A stretch of DNA of 64,000 nucleotides from contig NZ_JACJSG010000008.1 of NCBI RefSeq assembly GCF_014697625.1, forward strand, positions 147,670-211,669, read 5' to 3'. Below the pieces are notes generated by a model. The model saw only the letters and a program-made list of their open reading frames with translations. It had not been told where the DNA came from and ran no database searches. The DNA is from Anabaena azotica FACHB-119. GTDB lineage: Bacteria > Cyanobacteriota > Cyanobacteriia > Cyanobacteriales > Nostocaceae. A program made the position numbers and the translations under genes. Shown here piece after piece: positions 16,079-24,974 of this stretch. How positions within the stretch are numbered: the first letter of the stretch is position 1; the number at the start of each line of letters is the position of its first letter.

Positions 16079-16927
16079 TTATAAACGCCGGATAGCCACT
16101 TCCAAGCCTTCACACACACCTGTGAGGAAATCTAAATCAAGAGTAGCGATCGCATCACTCGCTTTATGATAATGAGGATTCCGCATAAAAGCTGTATCTG
16201 TCACCATCATTGCTGGATAACCCACATCCCAAAACGGCGCATGATCGCTTAACCTAGTTTGGGGAACAATCAAACCCCGATTTGGTACTGGTAGCCATTG
16301 ACTTGATACCCCAGCTTGGCGAATGCTGCGACTCATACCAATTAAATCAGGCAGGGTGCGTAAATTGCCAATTAAAGCAATAAAATCACCTGTATTCGGG
16401 TAAAACTTTTCTAACGGCGCGGGATATCTCTGCGAACCAGGAGTATAATCACGATACCCCAACATTTCCAAAGACATCATCAACCGTAACGGTTGCTGTT
16501 GTTGACGCAATAACCTGGCATAGTCGGTACTACCCAACAAACCATATTCTTCCATATCAAACGCCACCAACCGCAAAGGATACTTAGCTGGCGCAGCCGC
16601 AAACTTTCTCGCCAATTCTAATAAAACTACCACACCTGTAGCATTATCATCAGCCCCTGACGTTCCCGGTACAGCATCATAGTGTGCGCCAATTAAAATA
16701 GGTGGTAGCTGTCGTTGTTTGCCGCTAGATTGCGGAGGTAAATTGAGAATGAGATTATTAAAAGACTGATTATTGACTTCAAAGGTGTGGATTTCCACAC
16801 TTCCCCATTGAGACAATTCTTGACGGATGTATTCTTGAACAAAAAAATGCCCAGCAGTTGCTAGATAAGGGTCACGTTCTCTTGCTATCTGCGTGAGGTG
16901 ATTGTGTAATCTTGCTTTTAAATTCAA
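16079..16927 (-). CDS. M28-family zinc aminopeptidase
   Basis: The 282-aa protein has the metal-ligand pattern of M28 peptidases: H-Y-D in IGAHYDAVPG, D-D in SGADDNATG, the catalytic and ligand Glu pair in FDMEEYGLLG, SLEMLGY, and a C-terminal His in HYHKASD. The chain is a single catalytic domain, shorter than many M28 enzymes, and no signal peptide is apparent, so a cytoplasmic site is likely. It would release N-terminal residues from peptides using two zinc ions. It is convergent with tldE upstream and divergent from dnaK, so it is probably monocistronic. Substrate preference cannot be read from the sequence. Confidence 0.9.
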   Translation of the reverse strand: MNLKARLHNHLTQIARERDPYLATAGHFFVQEYIRQELSQWGSVEIHTFEVNNQSFNNLILNLPPQSSGKQRQLPPILIGAHYDAVPGTSGADDNATGVVVLLELARKFAAAPAKYPLRLVAFDMEEYGLLGSTDYARLLRQQQQPLRLMMSLEMLGYRDYTPGSQRYPAPLEKFYPNTGDFIALIGNLRTLPDLIGMSRSIRQAGVSSQWLPVPNRGLIVPQTRLSDHAPFWDVGYPAMMVTDTAFMRNPHYHKASDAIATLDLDFLTGVCEGLEVAIRRL

Positions 16928-17436
16928 GTGTTTGTCAGTGGTCAGTGGCCTACTTATATTCTAAAACCACCTACACTAGTTAGGGTATTAAACTTTTATC
17001 AAAAACAACTGACAACTAACAACTGATACCAAGTTGTGTTTAAAGATGTTTGTTTGAGCAGGAAAGGAAGTAACCCACCCCTAGCCCCTCCCAAGAGGGG
17101 AAAGGGAAGTAGCACAGAGTAAGATACTATCTTTGACTGCAACTTAGTATGACCACTGACACAATTAGCAAATAAGGTAGGGTCGGATTTCCCAACTTGA
17201 AGGGGTCATAAAATTCACAGATGAGGCGACAACATTCACAAAGGCTAGAACATAGTCAGCATCGTCAATGTTATCCTAGTCTTGCAACTAAATCCTCAAG
17301 CTGTAATTCCTCTGGTTTTTGCCTAAATGATGGATGTTATACCATTGAGGCAAGTTGCTTCCATAGCAAAAAGCTAGAGGTAGTTCTGCCTAATCATAAT
17401 ATATATAGTAAAACACAGTTAGGAGAAGAGTAACGC
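16928..17436 (+). other. Intergenic region upstream of dnaK
   Basis: This 509-base spacer holds short STRR-like units (caactgacaactaacaactg, 17006-17025) and the dispersed cacccctagcccctcccaag repeat with its gaggggaaa end, also seen near 45485. A possible 70-codon frame (17221-17433) has no credible start or family. A Shine-Dalgarno (taggaga, 17420-17426) precedes dnaK. No CIRCE-type inverted repeat was recognised. Confidence 0.5.
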
Positions 17437-19491
17437 ATGGGCAAGGTAGTCGGCATCGACTTGGGTACAACCAACTCAGTAGTCGCCGTAATGGAGGGTG
17501 GCAAGCCGGTGGTGATTGCCAATGCAGAAGGAATGCGAACAACCCCCTCCGTTGTCGGCTTCAGCAAAGATGGCGAAAGGGTGGTAGGGCAAATGGCACG
17601 GCGACAAACAGTCCTCAACCCCCAAAACACCTTTTTTGCAGTTAAACGCTTTATAGGGCGCAGGTATGGCGAACTCAGCCCAGAATCAAAGCGCGTACCC
17701 TACACTATCCGCAAAGATGAGATTGGCAATATCAAAATTTCCTGTCCTCGTTTGGCTAAAGATTTTGCCCCCGAAGAAATTTCGGCAATGGTGCTGAAAA
17801 AGTTGGCAGATGATGCTAGTGCTTATCTGGGAGATCAAGTCACAGGCGCAGTGATTACAGTACCCGCTTATTTCAACGATTCCCAAAGACAAGCTACCCG
17901 CGACGCTGGCAGAATTGCCGGATTGGAAGTGTTGCGGATTCTTAACGAACCGACAGCCGCATCTTTGGCTTATGGGTTAGATAGGGGTGATACAGAAACC
18001 ATCTTAGTTTTTGACTTGGGTGGCGGGACATTTGATGTATCGATTTTGGAAGTGGGGGATGGAGTATTTGAAGTCAAAGCCACCAGTGGGGATACTCAAC
18101 TGGGGGGGAACGACTTTGATAAGAAAATTGTGGATTGGTTAGCCGAGCAATTTCTGGAAACAGAAGGTGTAGACTTAAGACGGAGCGATCGCCAAGCCTT
18201 GCAGCGTTTGATGGAAGCCGCAGAAAAAGCTAAAATCGAACTCTCTGCCGTCAGCGTCACCGATATTAACTTACCCTTCATCACCGCCACGGAAGAAGGC
18301 CCCAAGCACATAGAAACTCGTTTGACACGCGCCCAATTTGAAGGTTTGTGTGGCGACTTATTAGGACGTATCCGCAACCCAGTGAAACGCGCTTTAAAAG
18401 ATGCCGGACTCAGACCCGATGATATTGAGGAAGTCGTACTAGTAGGCGGTTCTACGCGAATGCCAATGGTGAAACAATTAGTACGCGACTTGATTGGCAT
18501 TGAACCTAGCGAGAACGTTAACCCTGATGAAGTGGTGGCAATGGGTGCAGCCATTCAAGCCGGGATTCTGGCGGGACAATTTAAAGATGTACTGCTGCTA
18601 GATGTTACACCTTTGTCCTTGGGTTTGGAAGCGATCGGCGGCGTGATGAAAAAACTCATCCCCCGCAATACTACCATCCCCGTCCGCCGTTCCGACATCT
18701 TCTCCACATCAGAAAATAACCAAAACTCTGTGGAAATTCACGTAGTCCAAGGTGAACGGGAAATGGCAGGTGATAACAAATCGCTAGGACGTTTCAAACT
18801 CTACGGCATACCCCCAGCACCGCGAGGCATTCCCCAAATTCAGGTAGCATTTGATATCGATGCCAACGGAATTTTACAGGTAACAGCCTTAGATAGAACC
18901 ACAGGTAGAGAACAGAGTATCACCATCCAAGGCGCTTCTACCCTCAGTGAAGCCGAAGTTAACCGGATGATTCAGGATGCTCAAAAATACGCCGATATCG
19001 ACCGGGAACGGAAGGAAAGGGTAGAAAAACGCACCCGTTCGGAAGCTTTAATTCTCCAAGCCGAAAGACAACTGCGAGAAGTTGCTTTAGAATTTGGCAT
19101 GCAGTTTGCCCGTAACCGTCGCCAACGCATCGATAATATCAGCCGAGAACTTAAAGACAGTCTCAAAGAAAATGACGATCGCGGGATTGATCAAGCTTAC
19201 GCCGACCTGCAAGATGCTTTATATGAGCTAAATCGGGAAGTTCGTCAGTATTATGCTGAGGACGAAGACGATGATTTATTCGCCACCATCAAAGATATCT
19301 TTGTGGGCGATAAAGACAAAGAACGCGACTATCCCAGAGATAATTATCGAGAACGTGACTCCTACAACAATAGGGACTACGGCAGAGATTATGGACGAGA
19401 TAACCGTCCCTCCTATGACAACCGTCCACCCCGCAAACCACCCCGCCCCAGCTATCAGGATAACTGGGATGATGACGATGATTGGTTGTAA
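17437..19491 (+). CDS. dnaK: Hsp70 chaperone DnaK (cyanobacterial DnaK1-like)
   Basis: The 684-aa chaperone folds and protects proteins with ATP, a J-protein and a nucleotide exchange factor. It has [11 protein letters not shown] at residues 5-15, the phosphate loop [20 protein letters not shown], the interdomain linker [13 protein letters not shown] and a substrate-binding domain. The C-terminal lid is followed by an unusual charged tail rich in Arg, Asp, Tyr and Asn ([16 protein letters not shown] and DYGRD repeats), ending in DDDDDWL rather than the EEVD-like ending of the main DnaK2. Cyanobacteria carry several dnaK genes; the 684-residue length, the tail and the dnaJ gene 172 bases downstream fit DnaK1. 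The Shine-Dalgarno is good. Confidence 0.93.
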   Translation: MGKVVGIDLGTTNSVVAVMEGGKPVVIANAEGMRTTPSVVGFSKDGERVVGQMARRQTVLNPQNTFFAVKRFIGRRYGELSPESKRVPYTIRKDEIGNIKISCPRLAKDFAPEEISAMVLKKLADDASAYLGDQVTGAVITVPAYFNDSQRQATRDAGRIAGLEVLRILNEPTAASLAYGLDRGDTETILVFDLGGGTFDVSILEVGDGVFEVKATSGDTQLGGNDFDKKIVDWLAEQFLETEGVDLRRSDRQALQRLMEAAEKAKIELSAVSVTDINLPFITATEEGPKHIETRLTRAQFEGLCGDLLGRIRNPVKRALKDAGLRPDDIEEVVLVGGSTRMPMVKQLVRDLIGIEPSENVNPDEVVAMGAAIQAGILAGQFKDVLLLDVTPLSLGLEAIGGVMKKLIPRNTTIPVRRSDIFSTSENNQNSVEIHVVQGEREMAGDNKSLGRFKLYGIPPAPRGIPQIQVAFDIDANGILQVTALDRTTGREQSITIQGASTLSEAEVNRMIQDAQKYADIDRERKERVEKRTRSEALILQAERQLREVALEFGMQFARNRRQRIDNISRELKDSLKENDDRGIDQAYADLQDALYELNREVRQYYAEDEDDDLFATIKDIFVGDKDKERDYPRDNYRERDSYNNRDYGRDYGRDNRPSYDNRPPRKPPRPSYQDNWDDDDDWL

Positions 19492-19508
19492 AGTCGGGAG
19501 TGGGTCTG

Positions 19509-19584
19509 TCAGTGAACAGTTATCAGTAAACAGTGAACAGTCAAAATATCCTGATAACTGATAACTGATAACTGATAACTGATT
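19509..19584. repeat. STRR array (ctgataa and related heptamers)
   Basis: Tandem 7-base units of the tcagtta/ctgataa type fill the spacer between dnaK and dnaJ. Confidence 0.85.
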
Positions 19585-19663
19585 GAGTCCCCTCCTGAAT
19601 TTGTATTTAATAATTGGTAATTACTAATCAATTACCACTATCTAAAATTTAAAAGCTAAATAA

Positions 19664-20665
19664 ATGAATATGCAGAATTTGCAGAATTTTCGTGATTACT
19701 ACGAAATTTTGGGAGTATCTAAAGATGCCACTAACGAAGAAATTAAAAAGAATTATCGACGGTTAGCTAGACAGTATCACCCTGATTTAAATCCGGGGAA
19801 TAAAGAGGCGGAAGAGAAGTTTAAAGTGATCGGCGAAGCTTATGAAATGCTTTCCGATGCAACTAAACGCGCCCAATATGACCAGTTTAGCCGCTATTGG
19901 AAACAAAAGGGCTTTCCTAAACAAACTCCTAAATCTAAGGCTTGGGGTGATAGTCGCACAGGGGAACGTAACGGGAATGAGAATGTAGACCCCAGTCAGT
20001 TTTCTAATTTTGAAGACTTCTTAAATCAAGTTATTGGTGTTGGTGGTCGTAGGGAAAATAAAAATGGTGCTAGTAAAACCACGACAGCAGACCCATTCCG
20101 TACACCAAAAAGCCGAGTTGAGTATACAGTCCCGAAAAACCCACCCCGTCCAACCCGGCGAGATATTGAAGCGAGATTAACTTTACCCTTAGAAAAAGCT
20201 TATTCTGGTGGTAACGAACGTATTAGATTAGAGGATGGGCGATCGCTAGAAGTGACAATGCCCCCAGGTATGGTCACAGGTCAAACTATCCGCCTGCGTA
20301 ACCAAGGTATGGGCGGTGGCGACCTATATTTAAAGATTACCGTTGAACCCCACCCATTATTTAAACTCGATGGTGCGAATATCTTCACACAAGTACCAGT
20401 TACACCCAGTGAAGCAGTTTTGGGGGGACAGGTGGAAGCGCCGACTTTAGATGGCCCAGTGAAAATGACCATTCCCCCTGGAGTCAGGTCTGGTCAAAGA
20501 TTCCGCTTGGCAAATAAAGGCTATCCTACAGAAAATGGTAAACGTGGCGACCAATTGGTAGAAATTCAAATAGTTACGCCAAAAACTATTAGCCAGGAAG
20601 AAAAAGAATTGTACGAAAAGATTCGGCAAATTGAAACCTTCAAACCCCGCGCTGATTTAATTTAA
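19664..20665 (+). CDS. dnaJ: DnaJ-type co-chaperone (type II Hsp40, no zinc finger)
   Basis: The 333-aa protein begins with a J-domain carrying the HPD motif ([10 protein letters not shown], near residue 45). A linker rich in polar residues follows, then two DnaJ C-terminal beta-domains ([51 protein letters not shown]). The four CxxCxGxG zinc-finger repeats of canonical DnaJ are absent, so it belongs to the CbpA-like or DnaJ-II group. It would stimulate the ATPase of the DnaK encoded just upstream. Either the first or third codon (both ATG) could start it. Its TAA stop lies inside the left end of an inverted-repeat element (20662-20987). Confidence 0.93.
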   Translation: MNMQNLQNFRDYYEILGVSKDATNEEIKKNYRRLARQYHPDLNPGNKEAEEKFKVIGEAYEMLSDATKRAQYDQFSRYWKQKGFPKQTPKSKAWGDSRTGERNGNENVDPSQFSNFEDFLNQVIGVGGRRENKNGASKTTTADPFRTPKSRVEYTVPKNPPRPTRRDIEARLTLPLEKAYSGGNERIRLEDGRSLEVTMPPGMVTGQTIRLRNQGMGGGDLYLKITVEPHPLFKLDGANIFTQVPVTPSEAVLGGQVEAPTLDGPVKMTIPPGVRSGQRFRLANKGYPTENGKRGDQLVEIQIVTPKTISQEEKELYEKIRQIETFKPRADLI

Positions 20666-20987
20666 CGTGAGTTCGACCAGTGCGGTTTTGACCTCACCCC
20701 CAACCCCTCTCCTACAAGGAGAGGGGAGTAAGACGGTGATTTTTTCGTTTCTCCTCCCTCTCCTCGTAGGAGCTACAGTGTACACACAAGTCATATAAAC
20801 TTGTCCCACGGCGTTTTGATCCCCCCTAACCCCCCTTAAAAAAGGGGGGAAGCTCTCAAAGTCCCCCTTATTAAGGGGGATAATGGGGGATCAAATGATC
20901 TGTTTGGCTCAACATAGAGATGTGTGTACACCGTAGCCTCGTAGGAGAGGGAGGTTGGGAGGGAGAGGTTCATCGAACTCACGTTAA
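20662..20987. mobile_element. Outer inverted-repeat element at the dnaJ 3' end
   Basis: Perfect 15-base inverted ends (ttaacgtgagttcga at 20662-20676, tcgaactcacgttaa at 20973-20987) enclose acccctctcctacaaggaga-type palindromes. The left end provides the dnaJ stop codon. With the inner element (20773-20936) removed, the interior reads as a long palindromic repeat, so this is the host of a second insertion. Confidence 0.7.
20773..20936. mobile_element. Inner MITE with 11-bp target duplication
   Basis: The 164-base element has 16-base inverted ends (ctacagtgtacacaca; the right end reads tgtgtgtacaccgtag, one mismatch). It is flanked by the exact direct repeat cctcgtaggag at 20762-20772 and 20937-20947. 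The interior contains nested C-rich and G-rich arms (cccccctaacccccctta; ccccttattaaggggga) that would fold into hairpins. It has no coding capacity, so it would need a transposase in trans. Confidence 0.8.
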
Positions 20988-21012
20988 TTTAATTAATATA
21001 GGCGATCGCACT

Positions 21013-21147
21013 CTACAACATCTGCCGCAATTCCTCAATTATTGTGGCAGACAAAATTTTATCTAGAATTTCCTGTAAGCTAGCTAAATCGTCCACTTGG
21101 CTAATTTGTGGCAAAAACTGTAACCCATCTTCCCCGCATCTGCCCTA
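21013..21147 (-). pseudogene. Decayed 3' fragment of an Rpn/PD-(D/E)XK-type nuclease gene
   Basis: Reading the minus strand gives GEDGLQFLPQISQVDD, then SLQEILDKILSATIIEELRQML and a stop. This is a close paralogue of the C-terminus encoded just upstream at 21180-21300 (GEDGLQLLPQINQIDD to TIEELRQIL). No start or body remains. It indicates that an earlier tandem copy of this nuclease gene has decayed. Confidence 0.7.
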
Positions 21148-21179
21148 AATATGATTCATGAAACAAAGTAGCAAAAAAG

Positions 21180-21440
21180 CTATAATATTTGTCGCAATTC
21201 TTCTATTGTCTGGGCAGTTGCTATCTTACTAAAAACTTCGTTCAATTCAACTTCATCATCAATTTGGTTGATTTGTGGCAACAACTGTAACCCATCTTCA
21301 CCAAATTTTAAGTTTAAATTAATTCTAATACTAGAAATGATTCCTTCTCGTTTTCCGCTTACCTTGCCGCGTGCTTCGCCTTCGCGCAGAATTTCTTGAT
21401 ACCAAGGTGACTCTCTTAACACAGCCATATCCCACCTCAT
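21180..21440 (-). pseudogene. Rpn-type nuclease gene, 3' part downstream of the TnpB insertion
   Basis: The 86-residue fragment MRWDMAVLRESPWYQEILRE..., with GKVSGKREG, LNLKFGEDGLQLLP and TIEELRQIL, is the standard C-terminal end of the cyanobacterial Rpn family (recombination-promoting nuclease/putative transposase, PD-(D/E)XK-like). The matching N-terminal part lies on the other side of the tnpB gene (22713-23069). The middle, about 100 residues in relatives, is missing, so the gene is not merely split but also deleted. The fragment is unlikely to be functional. Confidence 0.75.
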
Positions 21441-21640
21441 AATTTCTTGAAGTGAACTACCTACACTGACCTGACGGTGAGCGTGTAGGCTTCCTGTCCA
21501 ACAGAAAGCTCAGTAGTGGATTTCTTGCGTCCTCCCTTACTCCGGCTTACATCTGGGCGACAGGCTTTATCCCCCGTTCCAGAGGAGCCAGCGCCGTGGG
21601 CGGGTTTCCCGACTTGAGGCGACTGGCTTGTCAAAATTCG
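21441..21640 (-). ncRNA. Candidate omega RNA (reRNA) at the tnpB 3' end
   Basis: In IS200/IS605-type elements the guide RNA of TnpB overlaps the tnpB 3' end and ends at the element's right boundary. Here the last ~180 bases of tnpB are GC-rich and structured compared with the rest (minus-strand reading of the cgccgtgggcgggtttcccg region near 21590), and the gene ends 20 bases before the host fragment. The placement is inferred from family knowledge; exact ends cannot be read. Confidence 0.35.
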
Positions 21641-22711
21641 TAGTCCCTCATCTCTGAGGTTAATAGCAGCATTCACATCCCTGTCGTGCCTAGTTTGGCA
21701 ATTGTCACAAGTCCAAAATCTTACATTCAGTGGCAAACTGCCAACTTGATTAAGACAAACATGACAGGTTTTTGAACTTGGGAAGAATCTATCAACTTCC
21801 TGATATATTTTCCCTGACATTTCTGCCTTGTATTTAAGCATTGTGCAAAACATTCCCCATCCAACTTGATGGATGGATTTAGCTAGTTTATGGTTTTGCA
21901 TCATGCCTTTAACATTAAGATTTTCCACAACAATAACTTGGTTTTCGTTAACTATCCTACGCGATAGCTTATGTAGAAAATCCTCACGGCAGTTAGTTAT
22001 TTTTCTATGAACTATAGCAACTTTTTTTCTAGCTTTGACACGGTTATTAGAACCTTTCTGTTTTCTAGATAACTGCTGCTGTCTTAGCTTCAGATTCTTT
22101 TCATGCTTAGTTAGTATTCTAGGATTATCAAATTTAGACCCATCGCTGGTGACAGCAAAGTGAGTTAGCCCCAAATCAATACCTACAGATTTACCGTTCT
22201 TACTTGCCAAAGGTTTGTCTTTGCCATCGTCAAGAAGAATAGCTGCAAAGTATTGGTTAGAACAGTTTTTAGATATGGTTACAGTCTTAACTTTACCTTC
22301 GATTGGTCTATGAATTATTGCTGATACTTCACCTATCTTGGGCAGGATTAAATGATTGTCGGCAACTTTAACATTTTGAGGATATTGAATCGACTGTTTA
22401 CCATGCTTGAATTTGAATCTAGGGTATTTAGCTCGTTTTTCAAAAAAGTTGTTAAACGCTACTCCTAGATTTAGACAGACTTGCTGCAAACATTGTGAAT
22501 AGGTCAATGTTAACCATTCATACTCTTTCTTTAACTGTGGGATTATCTTTTTAACTTCGTACCCAGATAAACCCTTACCTGTCTCCTTATATGTTTGGTT
22601 GATCAAGTTCAAGCAATAATTCCAAAGCCAACGACAAGAACCAAAAGCTTGCGCTAGTGATTGCTGTTGTTGGGTATCTGGATATAACTTGACTTTGACG
22701 ACCTTTAACAT
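21461..22711 (-). mobile_element. tnpB: IS1341-type element: TnpB RNA-guided nuclease gene
   Basis: The 416-aa TnpB is apparently intact. The RuvC residues are visible as Asp179 (VGIDLGLTH), Glu263 (VVENLNVKG) and Asp345 (DRDVNAAINL), and the zinc ribbon as Cys316/Cys319 and Cys335/Cys338. The N-terminal helix-turn-helix part starts KVVKVKLYPDTQQQQSLAQAFG. No tnpA (Y1 transposase) is present, so movement would need one in trans. TnpB proteins cut DNA next to a short target motif under guidance of an omega RNA made from the element's 3' end. The gene sits inside an Rpn-type nuclease gene on the same strand. Confidence 0.92.
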
Positions 22712-22712
22712 A

Positions 22713-23069
22713 TTAGAGTGAACAAAGTTTGCTATAAAAGAGTATTTCTTCGTTACTGGTTCTGAGAATATTGATTAATACTGGGTAAGTAGGTAGATTA
22801 TACTTTTCCTCTGCCAGTGCTGTATATGCCCGCATCCGTCTGGGCATTTGGGGGTGATAGCGTAGTTGTAATTCGTTGAGGACGAGAAATTCACCATATT
22901 CAGGACTATTGACCTTGATTAACACATCACTTTCTCGGCTAATCCATTGAAAGTCTGAACTGAGAATTTCTTGGGCTACGATATTAGGAATTTGTGTTAC
23001 CCATCTTACCCAGTTGTCGGGTGCTAGGCTGATTAATTTTTTGGTGCTGATGTCTGCGGCTTTGGTCAT
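22713..23069 (-). pseudogene. Rpn-type nuclease gene, 5' part upstream of the TnpB insertion
   Basis: From the ATG at 23069 the frame reads MTKAADISTKKLISLAPDNWVRWV, then a PD-(D/E)XK-like core (SREDVLIKV-type SRESDVLIKVNSPEYGEFLVLNELQL, given in outline, and RMRAYTALAEEKYNLPTYPVLINIL). It stops after EILFYSKLCSL at the tnpB border. Intact relatives continue for another ~150 residues and end as at 21180-21440. The visible catalytic Asp and Glu-x-Gln show that the nuclease core was once complete. It is interrupted and therefore called a pseudogene. Confidence 0.75.
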
Positions 23070-23099
23070 TGAGTAGAAAATGCACTCCGGCAATAATAT

Positions 23100-23218
23100 G
23101 ACTTACGCAAATGTCATCATCAAACTAACTCTGGGGTGCGTCAGCCCCAATAATTTCGTACACATTAAAGGATTTTCCGCATCTGACGCACCCTACCCCA
23201 AGTGCAGTTGCGTGAGTC
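23100..23218. mobile_element. MITE-like element with gactyacgcaa ends
   Basis: Inverted ends gacttacgcaa (23100-23110) and ttgcgtgagtc (23208-23218; one mismatch) enclose a second inverted pair, ggtgcgtcag and ctgacgcacc. The element is non-coding and lies between the broken nuclease gene and the J-protein gene. Confidence 0.6.
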
Positions 23219-23322
23219 CTGAATAAAATTTATCGTAACTTGAAAATGCTTTTCTGCCTAAAGTTCTATGACATTTGTGGCTAGTGATGGGTTTAGAATA
23301 TTAGAAAAAACTTGATTGCAAA

Positions 23323-23865
23323 GTGAATCAAACAGCCGTGAATCAAAACGGTGCAATGGCGAAAAGCAGTGACCCTACATACTATTCCTTGCTAGGGCTG
23401 CATCCCTCAGCATCGGTAATCGACATCCGCCGCGCTTATCGGGAACTGAGCAAACGATATCATCCAGATACTACGGAATTGCCTGCTCCTGTTGCTACGT
23501 CGAAATTTCAGGAAATTAACGAAGCCTACGCCACTCTTAGTAATCCAGAAAGGCGTTTAAATTACGACTTAAAAATCGGTTATTCTCGTTTTGGGGTGAT
23601 TCAAGCACCAGCTGATTTGAATCGTCCTGTGTCCTACAATTACGACTACTCAAAATCAGCTTACCTTGATGCTAGCGATCGCCCACTCTCCTCCGGCGAA
23701 ATTTTCGCCTTATTCATTCTCGGCTTGACTTTTGTGGGTTGTCTGCTACTAGCCATCACAGTCGCCTTCATTCGTGGTGATGCACTTTTCCCCCCACAGA
23801 TACAACCATCAACAGCCACAATACAGCCCATTTCTTACTTGTTACAACTGTTTAGTTCATTTTGA
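23323..23865 (+). CDS. J-domain protein with C-terminal membrane segment
   Basis: The 180-aa protein has an N-terminal J-domain (PTYYSLLGLHPSASVIDIRRAYRELS... given in part, HPD at RYHPDTTE, near residue 49). A Tyr/Asp-rich linker follows, then one hydrophobic segment (FALFILGLTFVGCLLLAITVAF, about 134-155 in outline). This is a tail-anchored type J-protein that would recruit a DnaK to a membrane, possibly the thylakoid. The start is uncertain: GTG at 23323, GTG at 23338 and ATG at 23356 are all in frame before the J-domain. It directly precedes and nearly touches a DUF3143 gene, a pairing that is common in cyanobacteria. Confidence 0.85.
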   Translation: MNQTAVNQNGAMAKSSDPTYYSLLGLHPSASVIDIRRAYRELSKRYHPDTTELPAPVATSKFQEINEAYATLSNPERRLNYDLKIGYSRFGVIQAPADLNRPVSYNYDYSKSAYLDASDRPLSSGEIFALFILGLTFVGCLLLAITVAFIRGDALFPPQIQPSTATIQPISYLLQLFSSF

Positions 23866-23879
23866 ATTTTGAATTAATT

Positions 23880-24152
23880 ATGTCTCTGCTTCCTGCTAAC
23901 ACTCCCTTATACAGTCATCCTCTGCCACAAATTGAACAATGGCTAAAAGACCAAGGTTGTCAACAAGATGATACACAACTTCACTGTTGGTTTGTACAAC
24001 GTCCAAGTTGGCAAGCTGAACTCTGGTTAGATATCGAGCAAATAGTAGTCCGCTACATCCAAGCCGGGGAAAACGGACAAGACATTCAACGCGCGTTTAA
24101 ATATTCCCTCAGTCGGGAAGATATCGAACAAGCAGTGTTTTCCGGCCCGTGA
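23880..24152 (+). CDS. DUF3143 family protein
   Basis: The 90-aa protein begins MSLLPANTPLYSHPLPQIE and shows the DUF3143 pattern: W-L-K-D-Q-G-C, then CWFVQRPSWQAELWLDIEQI and a C-terminal SREDIEQAVFSGP. An in-frame TTG at 23862 would overlap the upstream stop; the ATG at 23880 fits the family. The family is almost confined to cyanobacteria and plastids and has no established function. The 14-base spacing after the J-protein gene suggests co-transcription and a role related to chaperone action or membranes. Confidence 0.8.
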   Translation: MSLLPANTPLYSHPLPQIEQWLKDQGCQQDDTQLHCWFVQRPSWQAELWLDIEQIVVRYIQAGENGQDIQRAFKYSLSREDIEQAVFSGP

Positions 24153-24155
24153 AAA

Positions 24156-24223
24156 TCAGTTATCAGTTAACAGTTATCAGTTATCAGGTTATGTCAACTG
24201 TCAACTGTCAACTGTCAACTGTC
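24156..24223. repeat. STRR arrays (tcagtta and tcaactg units)
   Basis: Two adjoining heptamer arrays fill the space between the convergent DUF3143 and uppS genes and end two bases from the uppS stop codon. Confidence 0.85.
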
Positions 24224-24224
24224 C

Positions 24225-24974
24225 CTAAACTTTCCCAAACCGCCGTTCTCTTTGCTGATAAGCACACAAGGCGCGGTGAAACTCTGCACGGTCAAAATCA
24301 GGCCAAAGTGTATTGGTAATATAGATTTCTCCGTAAGCCATTTGCCAGAGTAAGAAATTGGAAAGGCGCATTTCCCCGCTAGTACGGATTAATAAGTCTG
24401 GGTCATCAATTCCGGCTGTGTAGAGGTGGCGTTCAAATAGTTCTTCGTCAATTTCCTCTGGCTGTAGTAGACCTTGCTGGACTTTTTCGGCGATCGCCCG
24501 ACAAGCTTGTAAAATCTCCTGCCTTCCGCCATAATTAGTGGCAACGGAAAACTTAATACCAGGATTATTTTTAGTTTCTTCCATAGAACGGGAAATTTCT
24601 GCTTGCAGCGATCGCGGCAAAGCTGCTAAATTTCCCACAAACTGAATTTGCACATTCTCCTCGACCATTTCCCGCAGTTCTTGACGCAGAACTCGCTGGA
24701 ACAGGGTCATGAGAAAATCTACCTCTTCCTGCGGTCTTTTCCAATTTTCTGTAGAAAAAGCATAAGCCGTCAGTGCTTGAATCCCCCAGTCTCTACAACA
24801 ACGCAGCAGATCCTTGAGCGCGTCTACTCCTCGCTTATGACCCATAATTCTGGGTAAACCTTGACGTTTTGCCCATCGACCATTGCCATCCATAATCACC
24901 GCAACGTGTTTGGGCAGTAGTTCTCGTTTTAAATCAGAGGGTAATTGTAAAAGTTCAGTTTGTTGTATTGTCAT
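24225..24974 (-). CDS. uppS: Undecaprenyl diphosphate synthase (isoprenyl transferase)
   Basis: This cis-prenyltransferase extends farnesyl diphosphate with isopentenyl diphosphate to undecaprenyl diphosphate, the lipid carrier for peptidoglycan and polysaccharide. The 249-aa protein shows the signature [18 protein letters not shown] near the N-terminus (catalytic Asp in MDGNGRW), then [12 protein letters not shown] and the C-terminal [19 protein letters not shown] with [11 protein letters not shown]. The gene overlaps the upstream cdaA gene by four bases (ATGA), so the two are co-translated, and it ends in an STRR array. Confidence 0.96.
   Translation of the reverse strand: MTIQQTELLQLPSDLKRELLPKHVAVIMDGNGRWAKRQGLPRIMGHKRGVDALKDLLRCCRDWGIQALTAYAFSTENWKRPQEEVDFLMTLFQRVLRQELREMVEENVQIQFVGNLAALPRSLQAEISRSMEETKNNPGIKFSVATNYGGRQEILQACRAIAEKVQQGLLQPEEIDEELFERHLYTAGIDDPDLLIRTSGEMRLSNFLLWQMAYGEIYITNTLWPDFDRAEFHRALCAYQQRERRFGKV

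Noticed and set aside
17221..17433. Open frame of 70 codons just upstream of dnaK
   Set aside because: No Shine-Dalgarno, no recognisable family and unusual composition (His/Ser/Cys-rich). It ends just before the dnaK start in what is more likely leader DNA.
19253..19561. Second frame over the dnaK 3' end
   Set aside because: Out-of-frame shadow of the Asp/Arg/Tyr-rich DnaK tail.
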